The notes: generated from the sequence alone by a model not told the origin. A DNA stretch of 64,000 nt from Bolinopsis microptera (GCF_026151205.1 NC_087076.1:12757675-12821674); one strand, 5' to 3'. Shown: positions 14,093-26,335, counted from the stretch's first letter. Numbers and translations are program-made.

Positions 14093-15121
14093 CGCAATTT
14101 TACAGCGCACATGATGATGATGATCACACATTATACACGCTGTATATTTAGGAGGGAGGCGGTGTGTAACAAATATGCTATCTCTACTTAGTCAACAATA
14201 TTACTTATTGCGTTAGGGAGAGGATCGGATTACTGACAAACGAAACTCACGCTTTTTAAGAATGAGATTATCGAGTTTAGGTGTGAAATATCACGTTCAT
14301 AATGGGAATAACTGGAATTTTTAAGAGTCTTTAGTCTGAACAAGCGTGGTGTGACGAGCTTCATGATGGAGAATATAATTCCGTCTGAAAGTGCAAAATC
14401 CAGCCTAAATAGATCGTGTAAAACGAAGGAATTGGAAAATAATCGTTACACTAAAATTACGAGACCTAAAGAGTGTTTTAACACGTACCCGCAATCACAC
14501 AAGAGGAATGTGAAAAACAACACATAGTAGACACATGAGATACCACGAAACACAGCCGACTACAAAACAGTGTAATCGTGATCATGCTCTGTTCTCAGCC
14601 AATATAACGACCTCTCGAGTCTTGCTACAACAAAAGTTGGAACATTGCCAACAAATGTTACAGCATATCATGCAGCTAGCACTCTCTCCCTTAGTTGCAG
14701 CCATATAATACAATGAGTATACACGCTGTGGTAATCTGCTAGATCCACCAAATAATAACACAGCAGCTTTCTGAGCAAATAACATCCTACAAAGAGCAAA
14801 GCATTAGAGTACTAAGTAAAAACAATATCTTAAACTGAACAAAAAAACCAATAAACAATAAATATCACGTTGATATTTAGCACAGAGTAAATAATACCCT
14901 CTCTAATCCCTATATCGTTGTAACATCACTATTCACTGTACACAACAGCGCATGATTTAGTGTAAACTAGCGCAGGGGAAGAAAAGGGTAAAATAGCGGT
15001 TAATTCCCCTCCACAGGAGAGTAAAATACCGGTAAATTCCGTGTAAGAAGAGTAAAGGATTGCATAACTCCGCATACACATGCATACTAAAATACGGTAA
15101 TACAAATGGAGGAGGAGGATT
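14093..15121. other. Gene-free DNA
   Basis: AT-rich sequence with no gene, RNA gene or notable repeat that I can support. Confidence 0.6.
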
Positions 15122-15153
<32 letters not shown>

Positions 15154-15403
15154 GCTCTCTGTTAAAGTGACTGGGCACATTATGCTGCATGACGTGGAAC
15201 ATTCTCAGACAGAAACAGAGAGAGAGAGAGAGAGAGAGGGAGGGAGGGAGGGAGGGAGGGAGGGAGGGAGGGAGGGAGGGAGGGAGGGAGGGAGGGAGGG
15301 AGGGAGGGAGGGAGGGAGGGAGGGAGGGAGGGAGGGAGGGAGGGAGGGAGGGAGGGAGGGAGGGAGGGAGGGAGGGAGGGAGGGAGGGAGGGAGGGAGGG
15401 AGG
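15122..15403. repeat. Compound (CT)n / (GA)n / (AGGG)n microsatellite
   Basis: A CT run at 15122-15152 and a GA run at about 15219-15238 pass directly into about 41 tetranucleotide AGGG units (15237-15403). The regular GGG triplets every 4 bases make the + strand a strong candidate for G-quadruplex formation. Gly-Arg-Glu and Ser-Leu-Pro frames are artefacts. Confidence 0.97.
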
Positions 15404-16200
15404 ATTTATATATTTTCAAATCAGTATAATTAAGACGGTCGTCCCGCCAACTGTCGCGTGGTCTAGCGGGCCACTAACAATGGAGCTTTGAACACTACCC
15501 AAATAAGGGGTCTGGGGGTTTAAAATCAATCCTGATAATCAAAAAGTTCCCGATTTTAAAAGGTGTTTAAAAAAAGACATGTTTGCTCCCTCTCCCTCAC
15601 TTGCAAGAGTATAACATTAGCTCAAGTGTAGGGATTAGGGGCAGAGGTACATTATATATACATGTGGTATGAAGTGCACACATGAAGTGCGTGTAGTTCA
15701 GGAAGTGGACTGCACCTAATGGTACTACTTGTCCCCAACATACCGCGTACCTTTGTTGGCTGTGGACATATTATAATGGAGTTGTAATATATCACCGGGG
15801 GATATACATTATACCCCTCTCTCCCTCCCTCTCTCCCCCTCTCTCTCTGTCCAGACTGGCCGGTTAATCCAATCACCCTGTTATAGTGCCCAGACCTATC
15901 CTGCTAATTTGACCAGTGTGTGTTGCAACCGGTAAATATTGTGGGGCTTTTATGGTAAAGTGGTGTCGAGGAGGCCGGGGAATAAAAACAGAGCAACAAT
16001 GTTAAGTTTCCTAGAACAGAGAGGATTTAAAGATCAGCTTTAAAAAGAGCTTTTAACAATCTGTCAAATAAATGGTGGCTTTGTGCGCTTTTCCAAGAAA
16101 AGATTGTTCCAACAATATATCTCAATACGATTAACTGAAGCCTGAAACCAAACAGCGCCTCCAAAATGCACACGATACGAAATCGAGACCATTATGTTAA
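15404..16200. other. Gene-free DNA before a transposable element
   Basis: No gene was recognised. It contains short (CT)n/(CCCT)n segments at about 15818-15850. The final TTAA (16197-16200) is the left flank of the element that follows. Confidence 0.6.
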
Positions 16201-18234
16201 AGGACCAGTTAACTGAAAAAAAAGTTATCCTCATATTTTGACAGATTGTGACAAATAGTAAACTAAGCAACGAGTCGAAATTCCTAAATCTCTAACTGCT
16301 CTCTAACGCGTGTAAATAGCGTTTGTATTATTTTGGCGATGACGTCACGAAGTCCCTTGCGCGCGCAGAGGAGCCCGTGAGACTGTATTTTACAGGTAGA
16401 AAATGGACATAATACAATGTTTTTCCCCGAATAACTCGAAAAGTAAGTAATTTAGGGTACATGTTGCTTCATAAGTTGTATATAAACATGGCCATTCTGC
16501 ACAATTTGCACACATTCAAAAACCTTTAGGGCCTTCATAGCCCAATTTACCAGATACCCATAGTTTTGCATGATTTCTGGAACCGAAAATCAGTTTTTCG
16601 CCAATAACTGAAAAAGTAAGCACTTTAAGGCATATGTTTGTTCGTAAGTCATATGTTAATATGCTAATTGCGGTTCTTTTGCACCCTGTCTAAAGACTCT
16701 ATCACAATCCTATCGAAAATGGGCTCAGCACCACGCCCAAAATGGTTTTTGGCGAATTTCTCGAAAAGTATGGATTTTAGGCCATGTGTTGCTCAATAAC
16801 TCCTATATAAACATGCATATGCGGCTTCGTTTAAGCCTATTTTGAAGTCTCTACGACCTTCAGAAGCAAGGGGTCGGTTACGTTATTGGGTCAATATGGG
16901 CGTGGCCCTCCTGGGTTTTCTCCACTGTCAAAAAAATGTCTTCAAACGAAAATCGTTTATTCATACCTTCGGGAAGGTCTGTGCAAAGTTTCGTTAGTAT
17001 CTGAACATTTGCAGGTTCATTTCCATAAATGTCCAAAAATGACTGGACTGCACAACTTTAGAGTTAACTTTAGAGAAACTCATAAGTCATTTATCTCAAA
17101 TTAAGCTGTCAGTGTCCATGATCAACCTGTGGCGACAATGTTTTACGTGAAATGTAAAAATCAGGAGTAATATAAAAAGTGTATTTTTAGATTAAAGTGC
17201 TAGCTAATAGTTTTAGAATTGTATTGATTAGCGTTGGTCGTTTAACCATCTAACAATCGATCGTGCCGTTATATATGGCCAAAGAATAATAGGGTCTTGG
17301 AAGTTCTATAGTTGTTCAGTGGGTCGATCGACTGAACACGTTTGCACTTGGTATTTAAATTTACCAGTTGTTTATTTATGTTATGTACCGATGATAATGC
17401 AATTAGGATAACAACTAGGTAAGCCGTAAGTCTAATTCAAAACACACCGCAGACCGTACACTCGAACTCCAATCTGTATTACTATTTGGTAGACCGGGTA
17501 TTTTGGCGGGAATTCTGTTCCCACGGCACTGTTCTGATAGAAGCTACTTCTACTGATGGTCCCAGAGGAACGGCCGTAAAGTAGCCAGACTTCTTGTCTC
17601 CTGTACTGGCTGACACATGTGGATTTAAGTTAGAAATTTCGCTATGCTATAAATATAATTGCTCTCGGAATTGAACAAACTCCTACTTATCTAGATCCTT
17701 TCTAAATTCGTTAGAGTTTCATGGACAGGGGAAAAATAATCGGTGCAGTCTCCCTGCTGGCTGCTTGTGTAATTAAGCAATGAAAACAATCCAAAATTAT
17801 CACATATGACATAAGAACTGTAATAGCAGAAACTTTCTAACTGTACATTCACCCGCCACTGTTCAAGAACCTATATCACTGTTTAAAATCATGACGTGAG
17901 CACTGTACATCCAATCAGCTATTCCTTTAGTTAGGATGATAGCCAAAACTATAAGGATTTTGGAGAACTAGGGTAATAGTCATAATTCTAAAATTTGAGT
18001 GAGTTACATGTGTTTTAATGACAACGATAAACATTTGCAACGTATTACGCTATGCCAGCGCGCACTGAGGGACTTCGTGACGTCACGAGGCCACAGCTTA
18101 TTATTGCAATAACACGCGTTACACGTACGCTAGAGAGTTGGTTCTTTCGGCGATACGATTCTTTACCAGTTTGTCACAGCTGATTTAAATCTTAGCCAAA
18201 TTGGAGACTACAAATTTTTCAGTTAACTGGTCCT
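16201..18234. mobile_element. TTAA-flanked inverted-repeat element of 2.03 kb, non-autonomous
   Basis: Both ends carry AGGACCAGTTAACTGAAAAA as inverted copies, and TTAA lies immediately outside each end (16197-16200 and 18235-18238). Subterminal sequence is also related in inverted orientation for about 170 bp, including TGACGTCACGAAGTCCCT at 16340 and its inverse near 18068-18086. The TTAA flank is the classic target of piggyBac-type transposases. No transposase frame is present, so this is a MITE-like or internally deleted derivative. The interior carries three degenerate copies of a roughly 150-170 bp unit (annotated separately). Confidence 0.8.
16425..16880 (+). repeat. Three degenerate copies of a 150-170 bp unit inside the TTAA element
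   Basis: Copies begin near 16429, 16601 and 16753 with the theme ATAACTCGAAAAGTAAG, then TTTAGGG/CATGTTG, then TCATAAGTNNTATATNAACATGC, then TTGCACNN...AAAA. Spacings are about 172 and 152 bp. The second copy closely resembles sequence in the arms of the neighbouring TTAA element (20466-20520 plus 21288-21358). The function is unknown. Confidence 0.7.
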
Positions 18235-19759
18235 TTAAAGCAGAATGATAGGCAGAAAATCGGCGGTCGTTTAGTTAAATGTAGCATCAAAGAGAACGAA
18301 ATATTGAACTAAATGTTAGGAAGAGTACCGGCAGTGGAAAGAGCACTGTGATTCGTAGTACTAATCACAGCTGAATATAAACTGCATTACATAATATACT
18401 ATATAATATACTATATTATATAGTATACTATAATTACACAATATACTACATAATATACTATAATATTATATACTATATAATATACTATATAATATACTAT
18501 ATCTAATATTTATTATAGTTTACAGCATGATATATTCGCAGCAGCATCAAGGGAGATATTAACAAGGAGCGACCTATAGAAATACAAATACATTATGAAC
18601 GTAACATGAACTACAACAACGTACAGACTCAGCTAATATAACATCGAACAAGCTCACATAATACGGTAGGAACACTGGAGCTGGCTGGGGTAAGGGGAGC
18701 TATCTTACAAGTTGGTAAGAGGTTTATTGACGTGCTGTATTGAAGAACATGCTAAGGCGACATATTCATAAGCGTACAATAAAGGGAGGTAACTTGGTAA
18801 GGGAAGTGGTACTCAGAGAGCCACTATATTGGAGCTATATTATATATAGCACAGTGCAGTCTAGACAGGGAGTAGTGATAGGGCCGTGCCTTGGTCAAAT
18901 TTAGTGGAATAGAGGGTGCAGTCGGCATAATAATAATAATCATGCGTTGTAAGTTGTGGTGTATTTTTCTTACTGGGAATATAAGATGTATAGTGTATAC
19001 AATATGTAGTATGGTCAAGTACTCTTTGTATTCAATGTGTAGTGTGTACATTGTATCATAAATGTATAAGAATATGGCACAGCTTCCCATGCAATGTGGT
19101 ACAGTGTACACCCTAAATATGGTACACACAGTATGATACAGCGTGTGTTCTACACACAACGTGACTCCCCTGTTCCCAGTGTAATCCTGTTACTGACTAC
19201 TACTGACTATTAGTCACAATACACGTCTACTAGCAGACACTTGTCTACTTCCCCGCCCCCAGGGCCCACACTCTGATGCAATACTCTCAACTGCAATATA
19301 TTATACTGTTCTTACTTGTAATGCATGCGGAGTGTAATGCATGCGGAGTACATTGTAGCTCTGACTAGTAACGATTGAAAACTGAAAAGTGCCGAATAGA
19401 ACAAAACATTTTCAAATCTTGCTCACGTACTGCTAGTTCTAATTACGCTATTGTAGCCACTTAGTAAAACGGGACAATGATCAACAGTAGGTAAAACTAA
19501 CACAAGGTCTGGCCAGGACTTGTGAGTTAAATAAAAGCTACAATCAAGAGTTCAGTAGCTCAGGAACTAACCTAGTAAGTACCTTCAGTAGTAGTGAACT
19601 AACCTAGTAACCCCAATAAGGTAGCAGTGAACTGTACTTCAAATTTACTTTTGACGTACAATGTTAAAGAAGGTCGTTGGTGCTAGTGGAATCTGCTTAG
19701 ACAACAGTAACTGGGGTTCTGTACTGTTAGGCCACTATAAAGTAGACTATAAGGTATTA
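18235..19759. other. Gene-free DNA with AT-rich palindromic repeat
   Basis: No gene was recognised. At about 18385-18510 there is a TAATATACTATA tandem, self-complementary tract. A - strand reading frame around 18824-19159 has no recognisable motif. Confidence 0.6.
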
Positions 19760-19763
19760 TTAA

Positions 19764-21883
19764 GGGGCATACACCAAAACAGTGGTTTGTGCCGTCCAGA
19801 CCAAATGACCTCATAGGCAGTTCAGTGACCTTCTAGCGCACCGTTTCCACACCAAAAAAAATTATTTTGAGAATACCCATTTTTGTAATCGAGCATTTCC
19901 TGGTTGAGAGTGCAATTTTCGGAAAAAATTATTTTGTGGTTGAGACGCTATAAGTTAATAATTTCTTGCGGTATCGGGTTGAAATTTTGCTTGCCGTTTA
20001 TTCACATTTATTTCAAGGTGTGTGTAAAATCTTGATATCGTATCTAAAAAGGCTGGTGTGTTATGAATTTTTAAAGTCAAAAAGCTAAAATTGTTCTTTT
20101 CAGGCTTATTTTAACAAAAAGACAGTCAGGGAAGATCGGATTGATTTGATGCTTGACATCAAATTGTTCTCTGAATTCTGGCGCAGTTTTTGATGCCCTC
20201 AAAAATGTTTTTACTCATTCAGCTTCAGATCTATTGGACCTCAAAGCCAAACAACAAATTTAGGCACATTTTTCGTTTTTAATATTTACTGATTTTTCTA
20301 AAATTTTGATAGGAATGTACTAGTGACTTTTTAAAGGGTGCAAAATAACCGCAACTAGCACATTTATATATGAGTTATGAACAAAAAAACACCCTAAAAT
20401 GCTTCCCTTTGAAGTTATGGGAGAAAATGTGATTTTTTATCTGCAAAGCCAAAAAATCACATTTTCTCCCATAACTTCAAAGGGAAGCATTTTAGGGTGT
20501 TTTGTTGTTCATAACTCATACAGGGTGGGCCAAAAGTCAGTACCCATACGTTGGCCTTTATAGCTCAGTCACTGAGTGCCCAATTTAAATACTTCTTTCT
20601 GGTATGACTTAGTACCACCACTGGTTCGAGGAATTTGTCAACTTGAAAAATATTCACGTTCATTTTTTTCTAATGGAGGTTCATTTTCACATTTATTTGA
20701 TAGTTTGAATAGTCGGATCAAGCTAAATGTTATTGAATTGTGTTTGGCCATTCGAATTACGTTTGTCCTGAAAGAATTAGAACTGTAGCTTCTCAGATGA
20801 CCGAGATATGAAGCATAACGAGCTTATTCATTACGTGTGATCAGGTGATTGGTTTACCTAATCACGTGATAAGGTGCCCCCGTTAACTACCCCGTTAAAC
20901 ATTATGGGAATTGTTAAGGGTGCCCAATTAAGGTGTCGTGTCACGGTGTCACATAATCACCCAGTCAATATTGTTAACGAGATACAAAAAATGCTTGATA
21001 ACTTCGTCATTTCTAATCCGATTTGCCTCATGTTTTCAGATCATATGCAACATTTGATAATCTACCGTCTCTGAAAAAATTAGGCGTTCAGCATGTTCAT
21101 AGAAAACAATATAGGTGTTTTAATATTGAATGGGCGTGGTCTAAAATATTCGAATTTTCAAATTTTGACGACGGAATCCTCGAACCAGTAAGTACAGTAT
21201 GCCATCTGCAAAGCAACAGCTCTCAAATATAAAACACGGCGGAGCTATTAAGGCCAACGTATGGGTACTGACTTTTGGCCCACCCTGTATATAAATGTGC
21301 TAGTTGCGGTTATTTTGCACCCTTCAAAAAGTCACTAGCACATTCCTATCAAAATTTTAGAAAAATCAGTAAATATTAAAAACGAAAAATGTGCCTAAAT
21401 TTGTTGTTTGGCTTTGAGGTCCAATAGATCTGAAGCTGAATAAGTAAAAACATTTTTGAGGGCATCAAAAACTGCGCCAGAATTCAGAGAACAATTTGAT
21501 GTCAAGCATCAAATCAATCCGATCTTCCCTGACTGTCTTTTTGTTAAAATAAGCCTGAAAAGGACAATTTTAGCTTTTTGACTTTAAAAAATCATAACAC
21601 ACCAGCCTTTTTAGATACGATATCAAGATTTTACACACACCTTGAAATAAATGTGAATAAACGGCGAGCAAAATTTCAACCCGATACCGCAAGAAATTAT
21701 TAACTTATAGCGTCTCAACCACAAAATAATTTTTTCCGAAAATTGCACTCTCAACCAGGAAATTCTCGATTACAAAAATGGGTATTCTCAAAATAATTTT
21801 TTTTGGTGTGGAAACGGTGCGCTAGAAGGTCACTGAACTGCCTATGAGGTCATTTGGTATGGACAGATTTGGTGTATGCCCCC
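19764..21883. mobile_element. Long-arm foldback element flanked by TTAA, interrupted by a second transposon
   Basis: Ends read GGGGCATACACC at 19764 and its inverse at 21871-21883 (one extra G/C), with TTAA immediately outside (19760-19763 and 21884-21887). Almost the whole element is one palindrome. The left arm (19764 to about 20437) matches the inverse of 20451-20520 plus 21288-21883, with a hinge of about 13 bp at 20438-20450. The arms are about 670 bp and near-identical. No transposase frame was seen. The right arm is split by an insertion at 20521-21287. Because TTAA is palindromic, a target-site duplication cannot be told apart from a coincidental terminus. Confidence 0.85.
20521..21287. 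mobile_element. Nested TA-flanked Tc1/mariner-type non-autonomous element, 767 bp
   Basis: Terminal inverted repeats of about 45 bp begin CAGGGTGGGCCAAAAGTCAG and continue through CCCATACGTTGGCCTT. Flanking TA dinucleotides lie at 20519-20520 and 21288-21289. A TA target duplication and a CAGGGTG terminus are typical of the Tc1/mariner superfamily. Short frames inside (20576-20788, 20874-21232) show no transposase motif. It interrupts the right arm of the foldback element. Removing it with one TA restores that arm, so it is the younger insertion. Confidence 0.85.
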
Positions 21884-21897
21884 TTAAGTAGTATATA

Positions 21898-22115
21898 GAC
21901 TATAAGCCACTGTAAAGTATAGCTGAATATAAAATATAAGCCACTGTAAAGTATAGCTGAATATAAAATATAAGCCACTGTAAAGTATAGCTGAATATAA
22001 AATATAAGCCACTGTAAAGTATAGCTGAATATAAAATATAAGCCACTGTAAAGTATAGCTGAATATAAAATATAAGCCACTGTAAAGTATACCTGAATAT
22101 AAAATATAAGGTGCT
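21898..22115. repeat. 34-bp minisatellite, about 6 copies
   Basis: GCCACTGTAAAGTATAGCTG recurs every 34 bp from 21906. Related sequence (GCCACTATAAAGTAGACTAT) lies left of the foldback element near 19730, so that element appears to have inserted into or beside this repeat. The repeated - strand peptide reading is an artefact. Confidence 0.93.
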
Positions 22116-24590
22116 ATAAAGTAGACAATGTACTGTGAGGTACAATAAGCAGACTATACTACTACTAATAATAGACAATAAGTCACTGTAAAGTAGTTAA
22201 ATAGACAAGGGGAAGCTTCTAGAAAACCTTGCTATTTACCGCGGAGATCATCATCTAACTACAACACATGGCACATATTCTCTACTAACTGTCGTCTGAC
22301 TACTGACCAACTAGTACTATAGAACTACTATAGAACTAGTACTATAGAGTACAGGCTACTATACAGCTATTATAGATATTGTCTGCTTACAATCTTAACA
22401 TATTGACAAGGGAGCAGCAGCAGGGAGGGCAGGATAATGTAAAGTCTACCTGACAACACTGCCACACAGTAATATTAACTCTAACAACTCTAAATAGGCC
22501 AGACTCTTCCAACTTGTTAATACTGTACTACCGGCCCACTTTCCCGTCTACTTCACCAGACTCATAATTTGGGTATAAGACAGGGCATTTGCTGCTGCCT
22601 CCCCCGGCTAAAAACCTCTTCCTGACAGAGTTTCTGTGACTGTTCCTGTTCAGGGAGCGGTGAAGTGGTATGATGTCAGGGAGAAGAGCCGGTTATCTCT
22701 CTTTCTCTTTCTCTCTCTCTCTCTCTCTGCCCTGTCTTAACCACCTCTAACTAAGAATACTGAGGAGCTGTGTAAATATTCTAATACAGATATCAGCACG
22801 TTCTGGCATTCTTCAGTTATCAATTATGACAAGGTGAGATCCCCAGGTAAGGGGTGAGATCAGGCCTCTTTCCTAACCACGGAGGAGCGTATTTAGAAGA
22901 GGACTGGCGGCAAAGTGCCAGGGAAGTGCCGGGGACGAATCACTGGCGACACTTCGTAAAGGATCATCAACGGAGACACAAGGTAACGTCACGCACAACC
23001 AGCCTAGTCGTTGTAACTTACAAAGTGTTGTATCAATAAAATTGCGAGCCGAAAATAGAAGGCTGAGTGGTGATGTCACGTCTTGAGAACATTCCACAAC
23101 ACGATAATGGGTTGCATGCGGAGGGGTTGCATGGGACCACACCTTCTAGTTAACAAGTTCATTTTAAATCTTAGTTTTCAAAAGTTGCTGTTAACGCTGT
23201 GGAACTAGAATGTACAGGTATTAAAACCTGACCGAGTACATCAAACTTCCTCTTAACTTCTTCCTTAGCATATTCCAGAATATGTGATTTGAAGCCAGAA
23301 GTCACGGACAAATATGCAACAATCCTGAGATGTGCAATCCCCGGAATCTGCAATCCTGTGCAACAACCAGGCTTCACCCACTGTGCAGTGTGTTCAGGTC
23401 CTGTGTTCAGATCCTGCATGAAAGTGATATGCAACGAAATTTGAAAGTTGACTTGAGGTACCCTCAAACCCACCATTTTTGGTAGCGTTTAAAATTTGAT
23501 TAGCAGGTTGTATAATCACGAAGATGAACCACAGTTAAAAGGTTGTCTCTTAGTTGGTCTTTAGACGAATAAATTAAAAGTGCAGCGGTCTCCAGACTCC
23601 GATGATCAACTATTTGGCAGAATATGGGCATTGGCAAGTAAATATTGATGATTTGAAGCAGTGTGTTTCCCCGTCTCCAATATGAGAATACTATATTTCC
23701 TGTCAGAACGGTTTCCTCAGGTTCAAACTAACGTCAATGGGTAAATATCCTAACTATCACATTAAATACCCTAAATATCACAGTAAATACCTTAAACATC
23801 ACTTCCGCAAATATCACACAAAGAAACGGATACAAGTATCACACGGTTGCTACAACAAGAAATCACGTCCAACAAAAAGAGCTCCACTAATGTAATAAGT
23901 ATGAAACGCACGGACGTGACACCACGATCCCACACAAGATGACTCCTGAGTAATAACACTACCAGAGAGAGCGGGGCTGACCAGGACAGTGTAATCTAAT
24001 TTACGAAAGAAGACATGAAGTGGCGGCGAGGATGGAAATTAATGAAATTTTATCAGAATATGTGAGAGTGAGTGTAGACGTGGGAACATCACCCCCCGTC
24101 CCCCTCCCTTACATCATCAGACAATTCTAATAGAATGCTTCGAACAGTATACAGATAATTTCAGCAATGGTAATTGTCTAGCTATAACTATAAGGATAGA
24201 CACCCTCGAAAAATGAATAAACTAATACAATAGATTAAACGCTATAAAAATGGTACAAATTTTAAAAACTGAGGTAAAAAATAAGAACATCACTAGACTG
24301 ATACTTTAAAACTCGGGAGAATTAAATCAGAAACGACGGACCTGCTGTAATCTTGGATGAAATTAAAACCGGACCAAATTAATTCCAGAATATTTGTACC
24401 TCTGGCGGTATTACATACGTCATGTACACTTACTGGCTCACTGGCTCACACATGTAGAACTGGAAATATGTGTCTGGCTCACTTTAGTCGGGTTATTGAA
24501 GTTTCACGGTAATTAATACGGCCCTGTAAAACGCGGTGAGGTTCCCTGTATTTAGAATCACTCGTCAGGAAGTTTGAGTTGGAGCGGCGT
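22116..24590. other. Gene-free DNA containing one arm of a dispersed repeat
   Basis: No gene was recognised. A (CT)n stretch lies at about 22698-22728, and the 125-bp dispersed repeat (23277-23401) is annotated separately. Confidence 0.6.
23277..23401 (-). repeat. 125-bp dispersed repeat, copy 1 (inverted relative to 26211-26335)
   Basis: Read in reverse complement this segment matches 26211-26335 base for base as far as I can compare by eye over all 125 bp. It runs from AGAATATGTGATTTG to TGTTCAGGTCC. Flanks differ. The perfect identity implies a recent duplication or gene conversion, or an active short element such as a SINE or MITE. No terminal inverted repeat was seen. Confidence 0.85.
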
Positions 24591-24593
24591 ATA

Positions 24594-24885
24594 TAGCTAC
24601 AGTAGCTACTGGAATATAGCGGCATATAGCTACAGAAGCTACTGGGATATAGCTACTGAAATAAAGCTACAGTAGCTACTGGAATATAGCGGCATATAGC
24701 TACAGAAGCTACTGGGATATAGCTACTGAAATAAAGCTACAGTAGCTACTGGAATATAGCAGCATATAGCTACTGGAATATAGCTAATGTAGCTACTGGA
24801 ATATAGCGGCATATAGCTACAGTAGCTACTGGAATATAGCGGGATGTAGCTACTGAAATATAGCTACTGGTAGATAGCTACTGAT
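24594..24885. repeat. AGCTAC(AGTAGCTAC)TGGAATATAGC minisatellite
   Basis: About 290 bp of alternating AGCTACAGTAGCTACTGGAA and ATATAGCGGCAT-type modules. A block of about 93 bp (24609-24701) is itself nearly repeated, showing higher-order structure. Confidence 0.9.
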
Positions 24886-26210
24886 ACTGTGATACTACTG
24901 GAATACCATCCTAAACCAAGAATCGCCACATCATCATGTCCTGACAGTGACACAAACAACACAACACTATGCTACATACCGGGAATATCTGTTCCACAAC
25001 CCAACAATGTGGCACACACAATACGCCTGTCCGGAGAGAGATCACAGAGAGCGGAGAGCTATCTCCCATCAACGGTTAAACTCAGAAATATTAAAAGAGC
25101 GTCGAGATAATTAGCGCAAGCCAGAAATGTTCCGGCAGCTTTGTTCAATGATAATCCATGTCATAATGAGAGGAAGAAAGGCTGAAAAGCTCAGATCCGA
25201 CCAGGCTGCTGATGAGTCCAGAATGTTCGGCAGCAGATCTGGCGGATCTACCCTGGCATTGTAACTTGCAGGGCAGGGAGAATATTGGATTGATAAATGG
25301 ATATATTAGAGCGTGCGGGAGAGAGAGATAGAGAGAGAGAGAGAGAGTACATTTTATTATATTGTCAGCGCTACACAATGAAGATGCCAGGATGAGTCAG
25401 CTAAATATTTTGTGTTCGACCAGTGTATCAACTGGAGCCAGCTGGTGTGAAATGCGGGATTGTGAGACACATGCCACAGCTTTTGTGGCATGGCATGTCT
25501 GGTAATATGCGGATTAAAAGCTGTGGAATGGGCAGCTGTGTACCATCCGTATTCACACTCAGACCTGAGTTTAGTCATTTTCCGATACGAGATTGGGGAC
25601 GGGTTCTATAAACAAACAACAAACAACAAACATAGGCAGCTGTGGACCTGTGGTATGGGGATACCCAGATGTTGTTGCATGACCCACCCTAACGGCTAAC
25701 CCTGCACTCTCTATCAGCTCTTTTCCGCAGACTTAATGTTAAACTTGTTGAGGTGGTGGTGGTGGTGGTGAGTTATTGGGTGAAACCAGCAACCGCCCAA
25801 CAATATAATCATTATAATATCCAGCGTCTAATGTTGGATGGAATACTAAAATGTCGGGATTGGATTGATCCAGATTTTTTAGTTTCACAGCGCTGGATAA
25901 CTGCCACCTGCACCGCTAATTACATGCCTCCATTTTCGCATCTTACATTCTTTGAATGTCTTGTGTTTCTTGGGAATATTTCCTGAGCTGTTAAAAATCT
26001 AAAATAAGATAATCATCAACAACAGATGATCTAATCACATAACGGTGGCCCACGTGTCAGCTACTGGAATGCGAACCAGTAACTTGATATGTTATCAGAT
26101 ATATTTCAGTGTAGGAATCCTCACAGCTCACACACCCCTTAAGAGAGTGTGTAGGATGTAGGATGTGTAATCCTACATCTCACACAACATTTAATGGAAT
26201 GTGATCTATA
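24886..26210. other. Gene-free DNA
   Basis: No gene was recognised. It contains short (GA)n at about 25320-25347 and a (GGT)n run at about 25751-25769. A hairpin-prone segment lies at 25469-25500 (CATGCCACAGC...TTTTGTGGCATG). Confidence 0.6.
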
Positions 26211-26335
26211 GGACCTGAACACACTGCACAGTGGGTGAAGCCTGGTTGTTGCACAGGATTGCAGATTCCGGGGATTGCACATCTCAGGATTGTTGCATAT
26301 TTGTCCGTGACTTCTGGCTTCAAATCACATATTCT
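26211..26335 (+). repeat. 125-bp dispersed repeat, copy 2
   Basis: Inverse partner of 23277-23401, about 2.8 kb away. It begins GGACCTGAACACACTGCACA and ends CAAATCACATATTCT. A run of about 35 codons is open across it in both copies because the sequences are identical, and this alone does not indicate coding. Confidence 0.85.

Noticed and set aside
20561..20640. tRNA-like A box (TAGCTCAGTC) and B box (GGTTCGAGG) spacing inside the nested element
   Set aside because: There is no acceptor stem or cloverleaf, and the A-box part lies in the transposon terminal repeat. Probably chance.
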